Assembly (NCBI GenBank): GCA_963785035.1
Contig: CAWATG010000004.1
Coordinates: 434,001 to 498,000 of the forward strand
DNA: 64,000 bases
DNA from: CAWATG01 sp963785035
Lineage (GTDB): Bacteria; Actinomycetota; Acidimicrobiia; IMCC26256; CAWATG01
Reading direction: 5' to 3'
The notes under the pieces were generated by a model that had not been told where the DNA came from, did no database searches, and was given only the letters and a program-made list of their open reading frames with translations. A program made the position numbers and the translations under genes. Shown in pieces: positions 1 to 9,029 of the stretch (its first letter is position 1; each line of letters opens with the position of its first letter).

Positions 1-78
1 TACGGCGCGCTTCGGGTTGTCGGGATTCAGCTGCTGCCGAGTGCGCATCGCCTCGATGAGCCCCAGGTCCTGACGTGA
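1..78 (+). CDS. C-terminal end of an upstream gene (partial)
   Basis: An open frame enters from the window edge and stops at TGA 76-78, giving the last 25 residues of a protein, ending DEPQVLT. The stop overlaps the GTG start of the next gene in a GTGA arrangement, which is the usual sign of translational coupling here, so the fragment is probably the end of a real gene in the same operon. A SteB/MctB-like protein is often found upstream of pyrG in actinobacteria, but too little is visible to identify this one. Confidence 0.5.
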   Translation, partial: YGALRVVGIQLLPSAHRLDEPQVLT

Positions 79-2324
79 GACGCTGCGGCATCGCAGTGGT
101 CAGCGCACTCATCGCGAGTGCGCTCTTCTTCATGGGAACCATCAGTACTGCGGGCGCGCGTGGTCGAGCTCCCACATCTGGGACAGAGCCGCGGTTATTG
201 GTGCTGTCCCTTCCACGACTGACATGGCAGGACCTGCACGACCGTGTTTCGGAGATGCCGAACCTCGCTGGCCTTCTGGAACGCAGTGCCGTCGCCGCCC
301 TCACGACACGAGCAGTGAGACCGGTCAGCAGAACCGCAGATAGCTATGTCACGCTCTCGACGGGGACCCGTGCAGTTGCGAGCACCAACCTTGCAGGGCA
401 GGGCCTCGGCGTCGACGAACAATTCGGTGACGAACGTGCCGGCGACGTTTTCGCACGCCGCACTGGTATCCGCGTCGATGAGGGAATTGTCATTCCTGGG
501 ATCATCGACATCCAGGAGAAGAACCGCAAACTGCTCTATGACGCTGAACCCGGCTCGTTGGGCGACGCGATCGCCGACGCAAAGGTTCGTCGGTCGGTCA
601 TCGCGAATGCCGATAGTCCGGGCGATTCGGTGAGACCTGAGACCGCGGCGTCCATCGAACGACATGCTGCGATGATGTTCATGAGCTCACGAGGAACGAT
701 TCCTCACGGACGAGTCGACTCGGACCTGCTGATGTCCGACGCCACGGCGCCCTATGGCGTGCGCCTTGATACCGATGAGGTGATGTCCGCATTTCGTTCG
801 GAATGGCTGCCTGGTTCGGCGGTGATGATTGAGGGTTCGGACCTTGAACGCATCGATGGTTACCGATCGCTTGCGTCGAGCGCGCAACGAGAGCGACTGC
901 AACGCAAGGCGATGCGCGACACCGACGAGTTGATCGGGCGCATATTGAAGCTGGTCGATCCCCGTGACACGGTGCTGACGATTGGTCCGACGGCACCCCG
1001 CAGAGCAAATCGAGCACTGACGATCGCCGCCGTTCGTTCGCCAGGTGTCGAACCGGGGTTCATGCGGTCCTCGACAACACGACGTACCGGCTTCGTCAAC
1101 ATCGTCGATATCGCGCCGACGATTCTCGAGCGTCTCGGAATTGAAATTCCGGACAAGATGGAAGGACGTCCTTTCGAGATCGTCGGTGACGGCGCAGTCA
1201 GGGACACCAACGCAGCATTTTCCGATCGTGTCGACCGCCTCGCCGAGGCGTCGCGCCAGGGTGAATTCCGTGACGGCGTTGTGGGTGACGCCGTCGTCGT
1301 GTTCATCGTTTTAGGGATCATTCTGGCGATCGCGGGGGTCGTGCTTTTGTCGGGGGGACGCTGTAGGGCCCTCTTGGGGTGGGCCGCGTTAGGCATCCTC
1401 GGGGCACTCTTGGGAACGTCGTTTGCGGCGCTTTTTGACTTCACCGATGGAGGCAAGGTCGCGTACTGGCTCTTTGTCCTCGGTGTCGGTGTGGTTTTCG
1501 CAGCAGTGTGTTCGATGTTCGGTCGCCGCGATCCGCGCGATCCGTTGTTGCTCGCGCTTGGCGCAACTGCGGCGGTGCACGTTGTTGACGCGCTGACGGG
1601 TGCGAACCTCGAGTTCAACGCGGCGTTCGGCTATTCGCCGACAGTCGGCATCCGTTACGCCGGCGTCGGGAACATGACGTTCTCGGTCACCTCGGCGGCG
1701 CTGGTCGTCTGTTCCGGCCTGCTCGCCGCGCGCTGGGGGAGACGTGGTCTCGTCGTCGCGCTCTGCTCTTTGGCGGTGACGTTCGTAGTACTGGCTTCGC
1801 CACTGTGGGGGCAGGACTTCGGCTCTGCGCTGGCGTTGGCGCCTTCGTTCGCGCTGCTTGCGTGGCTGTTGCTCGGTCATCAGCTGCGTTGGCCCCAGGC
1901 CGTCTTCCTCACGGCCCTTGTGATCGTCAGCGGTTTGATCTTCGGCTTTCTCGATTACCTACGCCCACGGGATTCGCAGACCCACGTCGGGCGGTTCTTC
2001 TCGAAAGTGCAAGATCAAGGTTGGAGTGGATTCAGCACCGTCATCCGTCGCAAGGCACAGATGAACCTCGACGTGTTGGGCAGTTCGCTGTGGATGGTGC
2101 TCATTCCGCTTGTCATCGGGCTTTGCGTCTATTTCGTTCGTAAGCGACCCGAGCGTGTTGCACACATGCGCGTCCGCTTCGCGTCGCTGCCGAGTGTCAC
2201 CGTCGCTTTTTCGGTACTGGCGGTTCTCGGATTCGTACTCAACGACTCCGGCATCGCCATTCCCGGCATGATGCTGCTCGTCTTCGATGCAGCAGTGGTG
2301 TATCTCGCTGCGCGAATGGGTTGA
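75..2324 (+). CDS. Membrane protein with alkaline-phosphatase-like extracellular domain
   Basis: A 749-residue protein with a signal peptide or anchor at residues 1-28, a soluble domain at about 40-375, and about nine to ten hydrophobic segments from residue 405 to the end. The soluble part resembles the alkaline phosphatase / type I phosphodiesterase superfamily: it opens with LLVLSLPRLTW, has a MPNLAGLLERSAVAALTTR stretch, and ends with DIAPTILERLGIEIPD and MEGRPFE, typical of the C-terminal end of that fold. The usual metal-binding DGxR and nucleophile motifs are not obvious, so catalysis is uncertain. GTG start at 75 overlaps the upstream stop. The MraY-like gene follows after 3 bases, suggesting a shared envelope or glycan role. 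The substrate is unknown. Confidence 0.7.
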   Translation: MRRCGIAVVSALIASALFFMGTISTAGARGRAPTSGTEPRLLVLSLPRLTWQDLHDRVSEMPNLAGLLERSAVAALTTRAVRPVSRTADSYVTLSTGTRAVASTNLAGQGLGVDEQFGDERAGDVFARRTGIRVDEGIVIPGIIDIQEKNRKLLYDAEPGSLGDAIADAKVRRSVIANADSPGDSVRPETAASIERHAAMMFMSSRGTIPHGRVDSDLLMSDATAPYGVRLDTDEVMSAFRSEWLPGSAVMIEGSDLERIDGYRSLASSAQRERLQRKAMRDTDELIGRILKLVDPRDTVLTIGPTAPRRANRALTIAAVRSPGVEPGFMRSSTTRRTGFVNIVDIAPTILERLGIEIPDKMEGRPFEIVGDGAVRDTNAAFSDRVDRLAEASRQGEFRDGVVGDAVVVFIVLGIILAIAGVVLLSGGRCRALLGWAALGILGALLGTSFAALFDFTDGGKVAYWLFVLGVGVVFAAVCSMFGRRDPRDPLLLALGATAAVHVVDALTGANLEFNAAFGYSPTVGIRYAGVGNMTFSVTSAALVVCSGLLAARWGRRGLVVALCSLAVTFVVLASPLWGQDFGSALALAPSFALLAWLLLGHQLRWPQAVFLTALVIVSGLIFGFLDYLRPRDSQTHVGRFFSKVQDQGWSGFSTVIRRKAQMNLDVLGSSLWMVLIPLVIGLCVYFVRKRPERVAHMRVRFASLPSVTVAFSVLAVLGFVLNDSGIAIPGMMLLVFDAAVVYLAARMG

Positions 2325-2327
2325 CCG

Positions 2328-3170
2328 ATGAGCGTGGCGGTGGCGTTGTTGCTGGGATTCCTCGCTGTACGGTTCCTCCGGGTAGCGGGGCGTGACCTGC
2401 TCTCGGCGCCGGCATTGCAGCGCAACAACTATCGGGGTAACTCGCTCCCTACAGCAGCGGGCATTTTCATCGTGCTGGCGCTCCTCATGGTCGAGGCAGG
2501 TCGAGCACTCTTCGGCGGCCTTGGCTTCGGTGACGCGACAGGGCTGACCGATGAACGCCTGTTCATGCTCTTTTCCGCGCTGGGATACTGCCTGCTCGGC
2601 CTCATCGACGATCTCGTTGCTGACGGAAGCGATCGCGGATTTCGTGGGCACCTACGCGCATTGGCGGCCGGGCGCGTGACAACGGGTGCGGTCAAGCTTT
2701 TCGGCGGGTTCGCCATCGCGGTCGTATTGGTCGCTGCGCCCGGCTTCTCCTCGGGACGGCGTTTGGTGATCGACGCTGTGCTCATTGCACTTGCCGCGAA
2801 TCTCGGGAATCTGTTCGATCGCGCTCCGGGCCGGACAATCAAAGTGTCGGTCCTTGCCTATGTCCCGCTTGCCGTCGCGTGCGGGACGAGCTCGGCCGGC
2901 GTGGCCATCGCTCCGGTCGTCGGAGCAGGGCTCGGTCTGCTGCTCGACGATCTCCACGAGCGGCTCATGTTGGGTGACACGGGAGCCAACGTGCTCGGTG
3001 GGGCGCTTGGCCTCACCGCGGTCCTCGGCTTGGGATCGAGTTCACGACTCGCCGTGATGCTGGTCCTGCTCGGGCTGAATCTCGTTTCGGAGGTGGCGTC
3101 CTTCAGTCGGGTGATACAGGCCGTTGCGCCGCTGCGCTGGGTTGACCGGTGGGGTCGCAATCGCGTTTGA
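2328..3170 (+). CDS. MraY/WecA-like polyprenyl-phosphate sugar-phosphate transferase (GT family 4)
   Basis: A 280-residue, very hydrophobic protein. It has the family signature of an integral-membrane transferase that moves a sugar 1-phosphate from a UDP-sugar onto a lipid carrier: an N-terminal NSLPTAAG motif, an acidic pair in GLIDDLVADG (about residue 89), a conserved NLGNLFDRAPGR loop, and LGDTGANVLGG (about 217) matching the catalytic GDxGS region. At 280 residues it is shorter than MraY (about 350), and the murein cluster is not nearby, so it is probably a paralogue acting on another envelope polymer rather than MraY itself. It starts 3 bases after the phosphatase-like gene and is likely co-transcribed with it. 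The 3' end overlaps the convergent glycosyltransferase. Confidence 0.75.
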   Translation: MSVAVALLLGFLAVRFLRVAGRDLLSAPALQRNNYRGNSLPTAAGIFIVLALLMVEAGRALFGGLGFGDATGLTDERLFMLFSALGYCLLGLIDDLVADGSDRGFRGHLRALAAGRVTTGAVKLFGGFAIAVVLVAAPGFSSGRRLVIDAVLIALAANLGNLFDRAPGRTIKVSVLAYVPLAVACGTSSAGVAIAPVVGAGLGLLLDDLHERLMLGDTGANVLGGALGLTAVLGLGSSSRLAVMLVLLGLNLVSEVASFSRVIQAVAPLRWVDRWGRNRV

Positions 3171-4646
3171 CGTACACCACATGTTCGATGTCGTAACGCC
3201 GTTGCACTGAATATCCTGCATCGGCCAGCAGAGCTCGGCAGTTGTTCGAACGCCCGGTACTTCTGGACGAACGATCGCGGCTGGTCGGCAAGGAACTGCC
3301 GCTGTCCGCTCCAACGGTCGGACCAGACGACAACGGCGCAGACCTGCCTGGAACGTGCGGTCTCGGCAATCTGTTTCGGCGTGATCTGGTTCACCGATGG
3401 TGCTTCGATCCGCAGGCGCGACGCGTCGACGAACCAGCCAGGAATGTCACGCCCGGCTCGATACGCCAAGCCCGGTTCATCGCTGAGCACCTGTGCATCC
3501 GACGGCAGGTTCCGCAGTGTGAAGGTCACGAATGCCACCCGTGAGGTTCGATCGGCGGGCGGAGGAGCCCGTCAAGGCGCACCGCCCAGAGCGGGGTTGC
3601 GATCGAGAGCGGTCGCGGCGACGACACGCCAGGATGTGTTCGTTCGCCGCGACGAACAAGGCGACGAGGAGCGCTGACGGAGCGACGACGTGTGCGATGT
3701 GATTGCGCCACATCGGATCCTGCCAGAGTACGACGCTGAAGGCGACAGCGAACCACGTGATGATGACCCATTGATCGGCGGGTCGTGCCTTCGTGGATGT
3801 GACAACGCGTGGCGAGCTTCCGCGCTTGGATATCAGCCACGTGAACAATGCGGAACCGATGCGCAACGGCCGCGATCAGTAACAGCGGTATATCGCGATC
3901 TGTGAGGGTTGAGATGACCTTTCGGAGATTCGCGCCCGGGTCACGTTGGCCGGTCTTGTCGAGGTGGTACAGGACCGACTGGTCGTACACGGCGCTCAGG
4001 CCCCATGGCACGGCTGCGGCGATCACAACACCCAGCGCAAGGAACGGAACAGCGACGACATGGCGGAAACGACGAACACCCAGGACGATGAGCCACGCAG
4101 CGAGTATCGACGGTCCTGCGAGCAGACTCTTGGTTCCGATGGCGGCTCCGGCGAGAGCGCCGACGACCAGGGACCTCCTCCACGATGGTGCCGATCGATA
4201 CCACAGTGCCGCCACGATCGTCGCAGTACCGAAGGCCTCGGCTGGTCCGTCGGAGGTCAGCGGTCCCGTGACCCACATCACGGAGCCGCTTGTAGCGGTC
4301 AGGCGGCCGCAAGGCGAGCGCCTGATCGGCCGACAAGCTCGCGTCCGATGCAATAGACCATGAGCGTGATGGCGATGCCCGAGGCCACTGCTGCGAGCCG
4401 GGGGGCGTCGATCGTGTGGCCGCCGAGGAAATCGAAAAGGAAGACGACCGGTAGAAACACCGGCCCCTGGCTCGAGAAGACGTCACGAAATGGCGCCTCG
4501 CCGTCCCGCATCGCTGCAATCGAGGCGCCGTAGACGCCGTCGTCAAAGCCCAGATGGGTCGAAGCGAACAGGGCGGGTATGCGGACGGCCAACGCGAGGA
4601 GCGCGAGCGCGAGGAGGTCATGGCGCGTGCGGAACCTCCGAAGCAT
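3103..4646 (-). pseudogene. Dolichyl-phosphate-mannose-type (GT39/ArnT-like) glycosyltransferase, multiply frameshifted
   Basis: Read from ATG 4646 on the - strand, the protein begins MLRRFRTRHDLLALALLAL and carries the GT39/ArnT N-terminal pattern of a membrane helix followed by an acidic first loop (GFDDGVYG) and FSSQGPVFLP. Further helices (VVGALAGAAIGTKSLLAG, HVVAVPFLALGVVIAAAVPW, VIITWFAVAFSVVLW) and a soluble C-terminal part (LPSDAQVLSDEPGLAYRAG, RALLADAGYSV) lie in other frames. Shifts are needed near 4305, 3860, 3630, 3585, 3540 and 3250. Each step is in the direction of an extra base; the first needs two. No in-frame nonsense codon interrupts the reading otherwise. It is either a decaying gene or, more likely given the rest of the window, a gene with sequencing insertions. 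The end at 3103 is uncertain. The likely role is transfer of a sugar from a lipid-phosphate donor at the outer face of the membrane. Confidence 0.6.
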
Positions 4647-4801
4647 GCGTCCCGGTGCGGGCTCGGCAGGGGGTCGTTGCGTAATGGCTCGTCTCTTCCG
4701 GTCGCGGGTGTGGCAGGTGCGGCATGGTACCGTGAGGTCCCCGAGAGCCTTGATCGCCCGTCTTGCGCGGGCGCACACGTGAAACGGTGGAGGAGACGGG
4801 T

Positions 4802-6451
4802 GTGGCGAAGCACATTTTCGTGACCGGAGGTGTGGCTTCGAGTCTCGGGAAGGGACTCACAGCCGCATCCCTCGGACGTCTGCTGAAGTGTCGGGGATTG
4901 CGCGTCACGTTGCAGAAGCTCGACCCGTACATCAACGTCGATCCGGGAACGATGAACCCGTTCCAGCACGGGGAGGTGTTCGTCACCGACGACGGCGGTG
5001 AGACCGACCTCGACCTTGGACATTACGAGCGTTTTGTTGACGTTCCACTCCATCGAGATTCGAATGCCACGACAGGATCGATCTATCAGGCGGTGCTGGC
5101 GAAGGAACGCCGCGGCGCATACCTCGGTCAAACGGTTCAGGTCATTCCACACATCACCAATGAGATCAAGGACCGCATTCTGCGTCTTGCCGCAGAAGAT
5201 GTCGACGTGGTCATCACCGAAGTCGGTGGCACCGTTGGTGACATCGAGATCCTTCCGTTTCTTGAGGCGATCCGGCAGTTCCGTAAGGACGTCGGTCGGC
5301 AGAACGTGTTCTACGTGCACGTCACGCTGGTTCCATTCATTGGTCCGTCCGGTGAGCAGAAAACCAAACCCACCCAACACTCGGTGACCGAGCTCCGCAG
5401 CCGTGGCATCCAGCCCGATGCAATCGTGTGTCGGTCGGATAGGCCGATTCCGACCAGGCTCAAGGAGAAGATCTCCGAACTTTGTGACGTCCCGAACGAT
5501 GGAATCGTCAGTGCGATCGACGCCGAAAGCCTCTATGAGATTCCGCTTGTGCTCCACGACGAAGGTCTCGACGACTACATCTGCAAAGTCCTGCGTCTCG
5601 ACGAGGTCGAGCCGGATCTTGGCGACTGGCGGGCATTGGTACGGCGCGTTGCCGTTGCGACACAGGAGGTGCGCATCGGGCTCGTCGGCAAGTATGTGAA
5701 CCTGCCCGACGCGTACCTTTCGGTGGCGGAAGCCATGCGTCACGGCGGATACGCGTGCGGCGCAAAGGTCGTCATCGAGTGGATTGCCTCCGACGATGCC
5801 GAGGGATTGCTTGCCGAAGGGCGCCTTCGTGGTCTCGACGGCATTGTGGTCCCAGGTGGCTTTGGCATCCGGGGGATCGAGGGCAAGATTGCATCGGCGG
5901 GCTATGCGCGGACGCGGGGGATTCCGTATCTCGGGTTGTGCCTCGGAATGCAGTGCGCGGTGATCGAGTACGCGCGCGACGTGTGCGGGTTGGCCGGCGC
6001 CAATTCCGGTGAGTTCGACCCGCATTCTCCGCACCGTGTCATCGACCTGATGGATGAGCAACGTGACATCGTCGACAAGGGCGGCACGATGCGTCTCGGT
6101 GCGTATCCTGCGAAGCTCGCTGAGGGAAGTGTCGTCCGTGCCGCCTACGGCAAGGAAGTGATCTACGAGCGACACCGTCATCGATACGAGGTCAGTAATC
6201 GATATCGGGCTCGCCTGGTCGAAGCAGGTTTGGTGTGTTCGGGCACGTCGCCCGATGATCGACTCGTCGAGTTCGTCGAGCTGCCGAAATCCGTGCATCC
6301 TTTCTACGTCGCCACTCAGGCGCACCCGGAGTTCAAGAGTCGACCCGACCGTCCGCATCCGTTGTTCGCAGCGTTTGTCGCGGCGGCGAAGGACCGTGCC
6401 GACGGAAGAGCGCCGCGGCTGCCGATTGACGTGCTCGAAGGTACTCCCTGA
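4802..6451 (+). CDS. pyrG: CTP synthase
   Basis: A 549-residue enzyme that aminates UTP to CTP with glutamine and ATP, the last step of pyrimidine nucleotide synthesis. The N-terminal synthetase domain begins KHIFVTGGVASSLGKGLTA with the P-loop, and has GGTVGDIEILPFLEA and GEQKTKPTQHSV. The C-terminal class I glutaminase has the nucleophile Cys in YLGLCLGMQ (about residue 382) and the His/Glu pair in TQAHPEFKSRP. GTG at 4802 is chosen because a GGAGGAG ribosome-binding site lies just upstream and the family N terminus aligns there. An upstream in-frame ATG at 4763 would add 13 residues. The gene is intact and of normal length. Confidence 0.97.
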   Translation: MAKHIFVTGGVASSLGKGLTAASLGRLLKCRGLRVTLQKLDPYINVDPGTMNPFQHGEVFVTDDGGETDLDLGHYERFVDVPLHRDSNATTGSIYQAVLAKERRGAYLGQTVQVIPHITNEIKDRILRLAAEDVDVVITEVGGTVGDIEILPFLEAIRQFRKDVGRQNVFYVHVTLVPFIGPSGEQKTKPTQHSVTELRSRGIQPDAIVCRSDRPIPTRLKEKISELCDVPNDGIVSAIDAESLYEIPLVLHDEGLDDYICKVLRLDEVEPDLGDWRALVRRVAVATQEVRIGLVGKYVNLPDAYLSVAEAMRHGGYACGAKVVIEWIASDDAEGLLAEGRLRGLDGIVVPGGFGIRGIEGKIASAGYARTRGIPYLGLCLGMQCAVIEYARDVCGLAGANSGEFDPHSPHRVIDLMDEQRDIVDKGGTMRLGAYPAKLAEGSVVRAAYGKEVIYERHRHRYEVSNRYRARLVEAGLVCSGTSPDDRLVEFVELPKSVHPFYVATQAHPEFKSRPDRPHPLFAAFVAAAKDRADGRAPRLPIDVLEGTP

Positions 6452-6492
6452 GCCCTCAGGACACGCTTGCTCGCCTGGTCGCAGAGCACGAG

Positions 6493-7410
6493 GTGTGGCT
6501 CTCAGTCGAGCGTGGGCTTGCGGCGGCGACGCTCAGTGCGTACAGGCGTGATCTGGTTCGGTATACGGCGTTCTTGCGAAACCGCGGAATCGATGACCCG
6601 CGAGCGGTCACCGAAGCGGTCGTCGCCGCGTATGTCGATTCGCTACGCGAAGAGCGCCATGAAGGTAAACCAGTGTTCGCTCCGTCGACGATCGCACGCA
6701 GGATCGTGTCCGTCCGATCGTTTCACCGATTCTGTATCGAGGAGGGGATCGTCGAGTCCGATCCCAGTGATGCCATCGGAGCACCTCGCGTCCCACAAGG
6801 AATCCCGAAGGCCTTGACCGAAGCAGAGATCCTTGCCCTGCTGGGTGCTGTCGCCGGTGACGAGCCACGCGCGTTGCGCGATCGCGCGATCCTCGAGTTG
6901 CTCTACGCGACCGGGATTCGGATCAGCGAGCTCGTCGGTCTTGACCGGCGCGATCTCGATATGGTCGACGGGCTGGTTCGGGTTCTTGGCAAGGGTGACA
7001 AGGAACGCATCGTTCCGGTTGGCCGTACCGCACGAGCGGTGTTGGAGGTCTATTTCGACAAGGGCCGCCCAGCGCTGGTCCGGCCGCGGGCGACGGGTCG
7101 CGCCGATGACGACGCGGTGTTCCTCAACGCGCGTGGCGGGCGCCTCACGCGCCAGAGTTGCTGGAAAATCGTCGGGCGTGCCGGGAAGAGGGTCGGGCTC
7201 GAGAGCCGGCTGTCACCGCACGTTTTTCGACACTCGTTCGCCACGCATCTCCTCGACCACGGCGCCGATATCCGAATCGTCCAGGAACTTCTTGGCCATG
7301 CCAGTCTTTCGACCACGCAGGTGTACACCAAGGTGTCTCCCGAACGCCTCAAAGCCGTCTACGACTCGGCACATCCACGTGCCCGCCTTGCCGGGCGCCA
7401 TGTCCGGTGA
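6493..7410 (+). CDS. xerD: Tyrosine recombinase XerD
   Basis: A 305-residue site-specific recombinase of the chromosome dimer resolution type (XerC/XerD at dif). The N-terminal SAM-like core-binding domain spans about residues 1-90 (LAAATLSAYRRDLVRYTAFL). The catalytic domain has Arg in TGIRISELVGLD, Lys in GKGDKER, HVFRHSFATHLL (HxxR), His in LLGHASLSTTQ and the nucleophile Tyr in VYTKVSPERL. The frame stays open upstream to about 6448, and the natural N terminus may begin before GTG 6493 (SPQDTLARLVAEHEV) from an unusual start. It lies 42 bases after pyrG, a common actinobacterial neighbourhood. Assignment to XerD rather than XerC rests on that context. Confidence 0.9.
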   Translation: MWLSVERGLAAATLSAYRRDLVRYTAFLRNRGIDDPRAVTEAVVAAYVDSLREERHEGKPVFAPSTIARRIVSVRSFHRFCIEEGIVESDPSDAIGAPRVPQGIPKALTEAEILALLGAVAGDEPRALRDRAILELLYATGIRISELVGLDRRDLDMVDGLVRVLGKGDKERIVPVGRTARAVLEVYFDKGRPALVRPRATGRADDDAVFLNARGGRLTRQSCWKIVGRAGKRVGLESRLSPHVFRHSFATHLLDHGADIRIVQELLGHASLSTTQVYTKVSPERLKAVYDSAHPRARLAGRHVR

Positions 7411-7430
7411 AGACCGGTAGACTGCGGTCC

Positions 7431-7772
7431 ATGTCTGACGTCCGATTCAGCGATCTCCGTCGTCAACTCGCCGAGGAGCAAACACGTTTGCGTCAGCAGG
7501 TGCGGAGCACGGGCGCTGTGCGCGGGCCGGGAGAGCTGGCATTCGACGAGGGTTTTGCGGATACGGGTCAGGTAACGGCCGAACGTAGCGAGGTCGAAAC
7601 CCTGACCAATACCCTGCTCGAGACGTTGGCCGATGTGGAGATCGCTCTCGGAAAGTTCGACAACGGGACCTTCGGAACGTGCGAGACCTGCGGCGAGGCC
7701 ATTGCGGCTCCACGGCTCGAAGCCATGCCGGCCGCGCGTTACTGCATCACGTGCGCCCCCAAACGGCGGTGA
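7431..7772 (+). CDS. DksA/TraR-type zinc finger protein
   Basis: A 113-residue protein with an N-terminal helical region (RRQLAEEQTRLRQQV) and a C-terminal C4 zinc finger, CETCGEA at about residue 84 and CITCAPK near the end. A central ELAFDEGFADTGQ stretch corresponds to the acidic region of the TraR/DksA family, which binds the RNA polymerase secondary channel. Most actinobacterial members have no proven role. ATG at 7431 is chosen because it gives the natural family N terminus and lies 20 bases after xerD. The frame runs open upstream but only as a shadow of xerD. Confidence 0.85.
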   Translation: MSDVRFSDLRRQLAEEQTRLRQQVRSTGAVRGPGELAFDEGFADTGQVTAERSEVETLTNTLLETLADVEIALGKFDNGTFGTCETCGEAIAAPRLEAMPAARYCITCAPKRR

Positions 7773-7796
7773 CGTGCAGGACATGATCGCGCGACC

Positions 7797-8454
7797 TTGA
7801 GTTCGGATGTCCAAGACAAGGTCGTCTTCTTCGGATGCCTTATTGTCGCGATCATCCTGCATGAAATCAGCCACGGCGTCGTCGGCTCTGTTCTGCGGCG
7901 ATGACACCGCCAAACGATCCGGGCGATTGACGCTCAATCCGGTCCGCCATATCGATCCATTCGGGTCGATCATCCTGCCGGCAATGATGCTCCTGAGTAC
8001 CGGTTCGGCATTCGGTTACGCCAAGCCGGTTCCCGTGAATCCCACCAAGATGCGCCGGCCGCGCGAACAGATGCTGTGGGTAGGTTTGGCCGGGCCGGCA
8101 TCGAACCTCATCTTGATGACGTTCGCCGCGCTCTTTGCTCGCTCGATGGTGCCGAGCCAATTACCCACCGACGCCTTCGGCTACCTGGAGCCCTCGCTGT
8201 TGGCGTTGCCGTTGCAGATTCTCCTGACATTCGCTGTCGTCAACCTCTTGCTGGCCGTGTTCAATATGTTGCCGATCCCGCCACTGGACGGCTCGTCGCT
8301 GATCGAACGGATCATGCCGACAACGTGGCTCCCGCGGTGGTACCAGTACCGGCCGTATGGGTTCCTGGTGCTGTTCGGGTTGCTGTTCTGGACCAACTTC
8401 TTCGGCCGCATCTTCGATCCATTTGAGCTGCGCTTGTACAAGTTCATTCTTCTT
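7797..8454 (+). CDS. Site-2 protease family (M50) membrane metalloprotease, frameshifted
   Basis: An intramembrane zinc protease of the M50 family. The active-site helix HEISHGVV (HExxH, about residue 22) is in one frame (codons from 7860), and the rest (GDDTAKRSGRLTLNPVRHID onward) is in the next, so an extra base is needed near 7885-7895. The second metal-site region is intact: FNMLPIPPLDGSSL (NxxPxPPLDG). Helices lie at FGSIILPAMMLLSTGSAFGY, LAGPASNLILMTFAALFA, LLALPLQILLTFAVVNLLLA and YGFLVLFGLLFWTNFF. TTG 7797 is the best start, as it precedes the helix by 21 residues. In the sequence as given the frame continues without a stop into the HD protein. One further inserted base would end it at TGA 8456-8458, overlapping the HD start as ATGA. 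Confidence 0.75.
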
Positions 8455-8985
8455 ATGAGCATCGGTCATCTCGCACGCCGATTCATTGGGTCGCTCTCGC
8501 CCGCGCGACCATCGACCGACGACGTTGGATGGGTTTCGACCGTCCTCGAAGCCGGGGAGTTCGAAGAGTTCAAGCAGATGCGTCACGAGGATCAGCGTCA
8601 CTCGATCGCGGTGGCACGTGATGTCGTGGCGCGCCTTGCCGGTTCACCGTACGAGGCGGATTCGGTGTGGCCGGCAACAGCGTTGCTGCACGACGTGGGC
8701 AAAGTGGACTGCGCGTTGGGTCCATTCGGACGTGTCTTTGCCACATGTGTCGGATTTGTATTCGGTCGTACACGCGTCTGCGCATGGTCCACTCGTCGGG
8801 GCATCGCGCGGAGGTTCGCCCTGTATCTGCGTCACGACGAGTTGGGTGCGGACCGCCTTCGAGTGGTGGGCGCGCGCGGCCCTGTCGTGGAATGGGCCGG
8901 CGCGCATCACCATCAGGCTGCGTGGGAATCGACGGGCATTCCCGAGGCTGTCATTGCTGCTCTCGACGCGGCAGACAACGACTGA
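8455..8985 (+). CDS. HD-domain protein
   Basis: A 176-residue protein starting MSIGHLARRFIGSLSPARPS, an N terminus I associate with stand-alone HD proteins of this bacterial group. Motifs are HEDQRHSIAVAR and LLHDVGKVD (the HD pair), then RRFALYLRHDEL and WAGAHHHQ, matching the metal-binding His/Asp layout of HD phosphohydrolases. It is open in the same frame as the upstream M50 protease, so the record could be read as a protease-HD fusion, but the internal ATG and the family N terminus argue for a separate gene. Substrate unknown. It is convergent with trpS. Confidence 0.7.
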   Translation: MSIGHLARRFIGSLSPARPSTDDVGWVSTVLEAGEFEEFKQMRHEDQRHSIAVARDVVARLAGSPYEADSVWPATALLHDVGKVDCALGPFGRVFATCVGFVFGRTRVCAWSTRRGIARRFALYLRHDELGADRLRVVGARGPVVEWAGAHHHQAAWESTGIPEAVIAALDAADND

Positions 8986-9029
8986 CGCCCACCTCCATCG
9001 CCGATCAGACATTGACATGATCAAACGGG

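Noticed and set aside
3941..6358. An 805-residue - strand frame opposite pyrG
   Set aside because: It is the antisense of pyrG with no recognisable domain; pyrG on the + strand is unmistakable. Only its end overlaps the GT39 gene.
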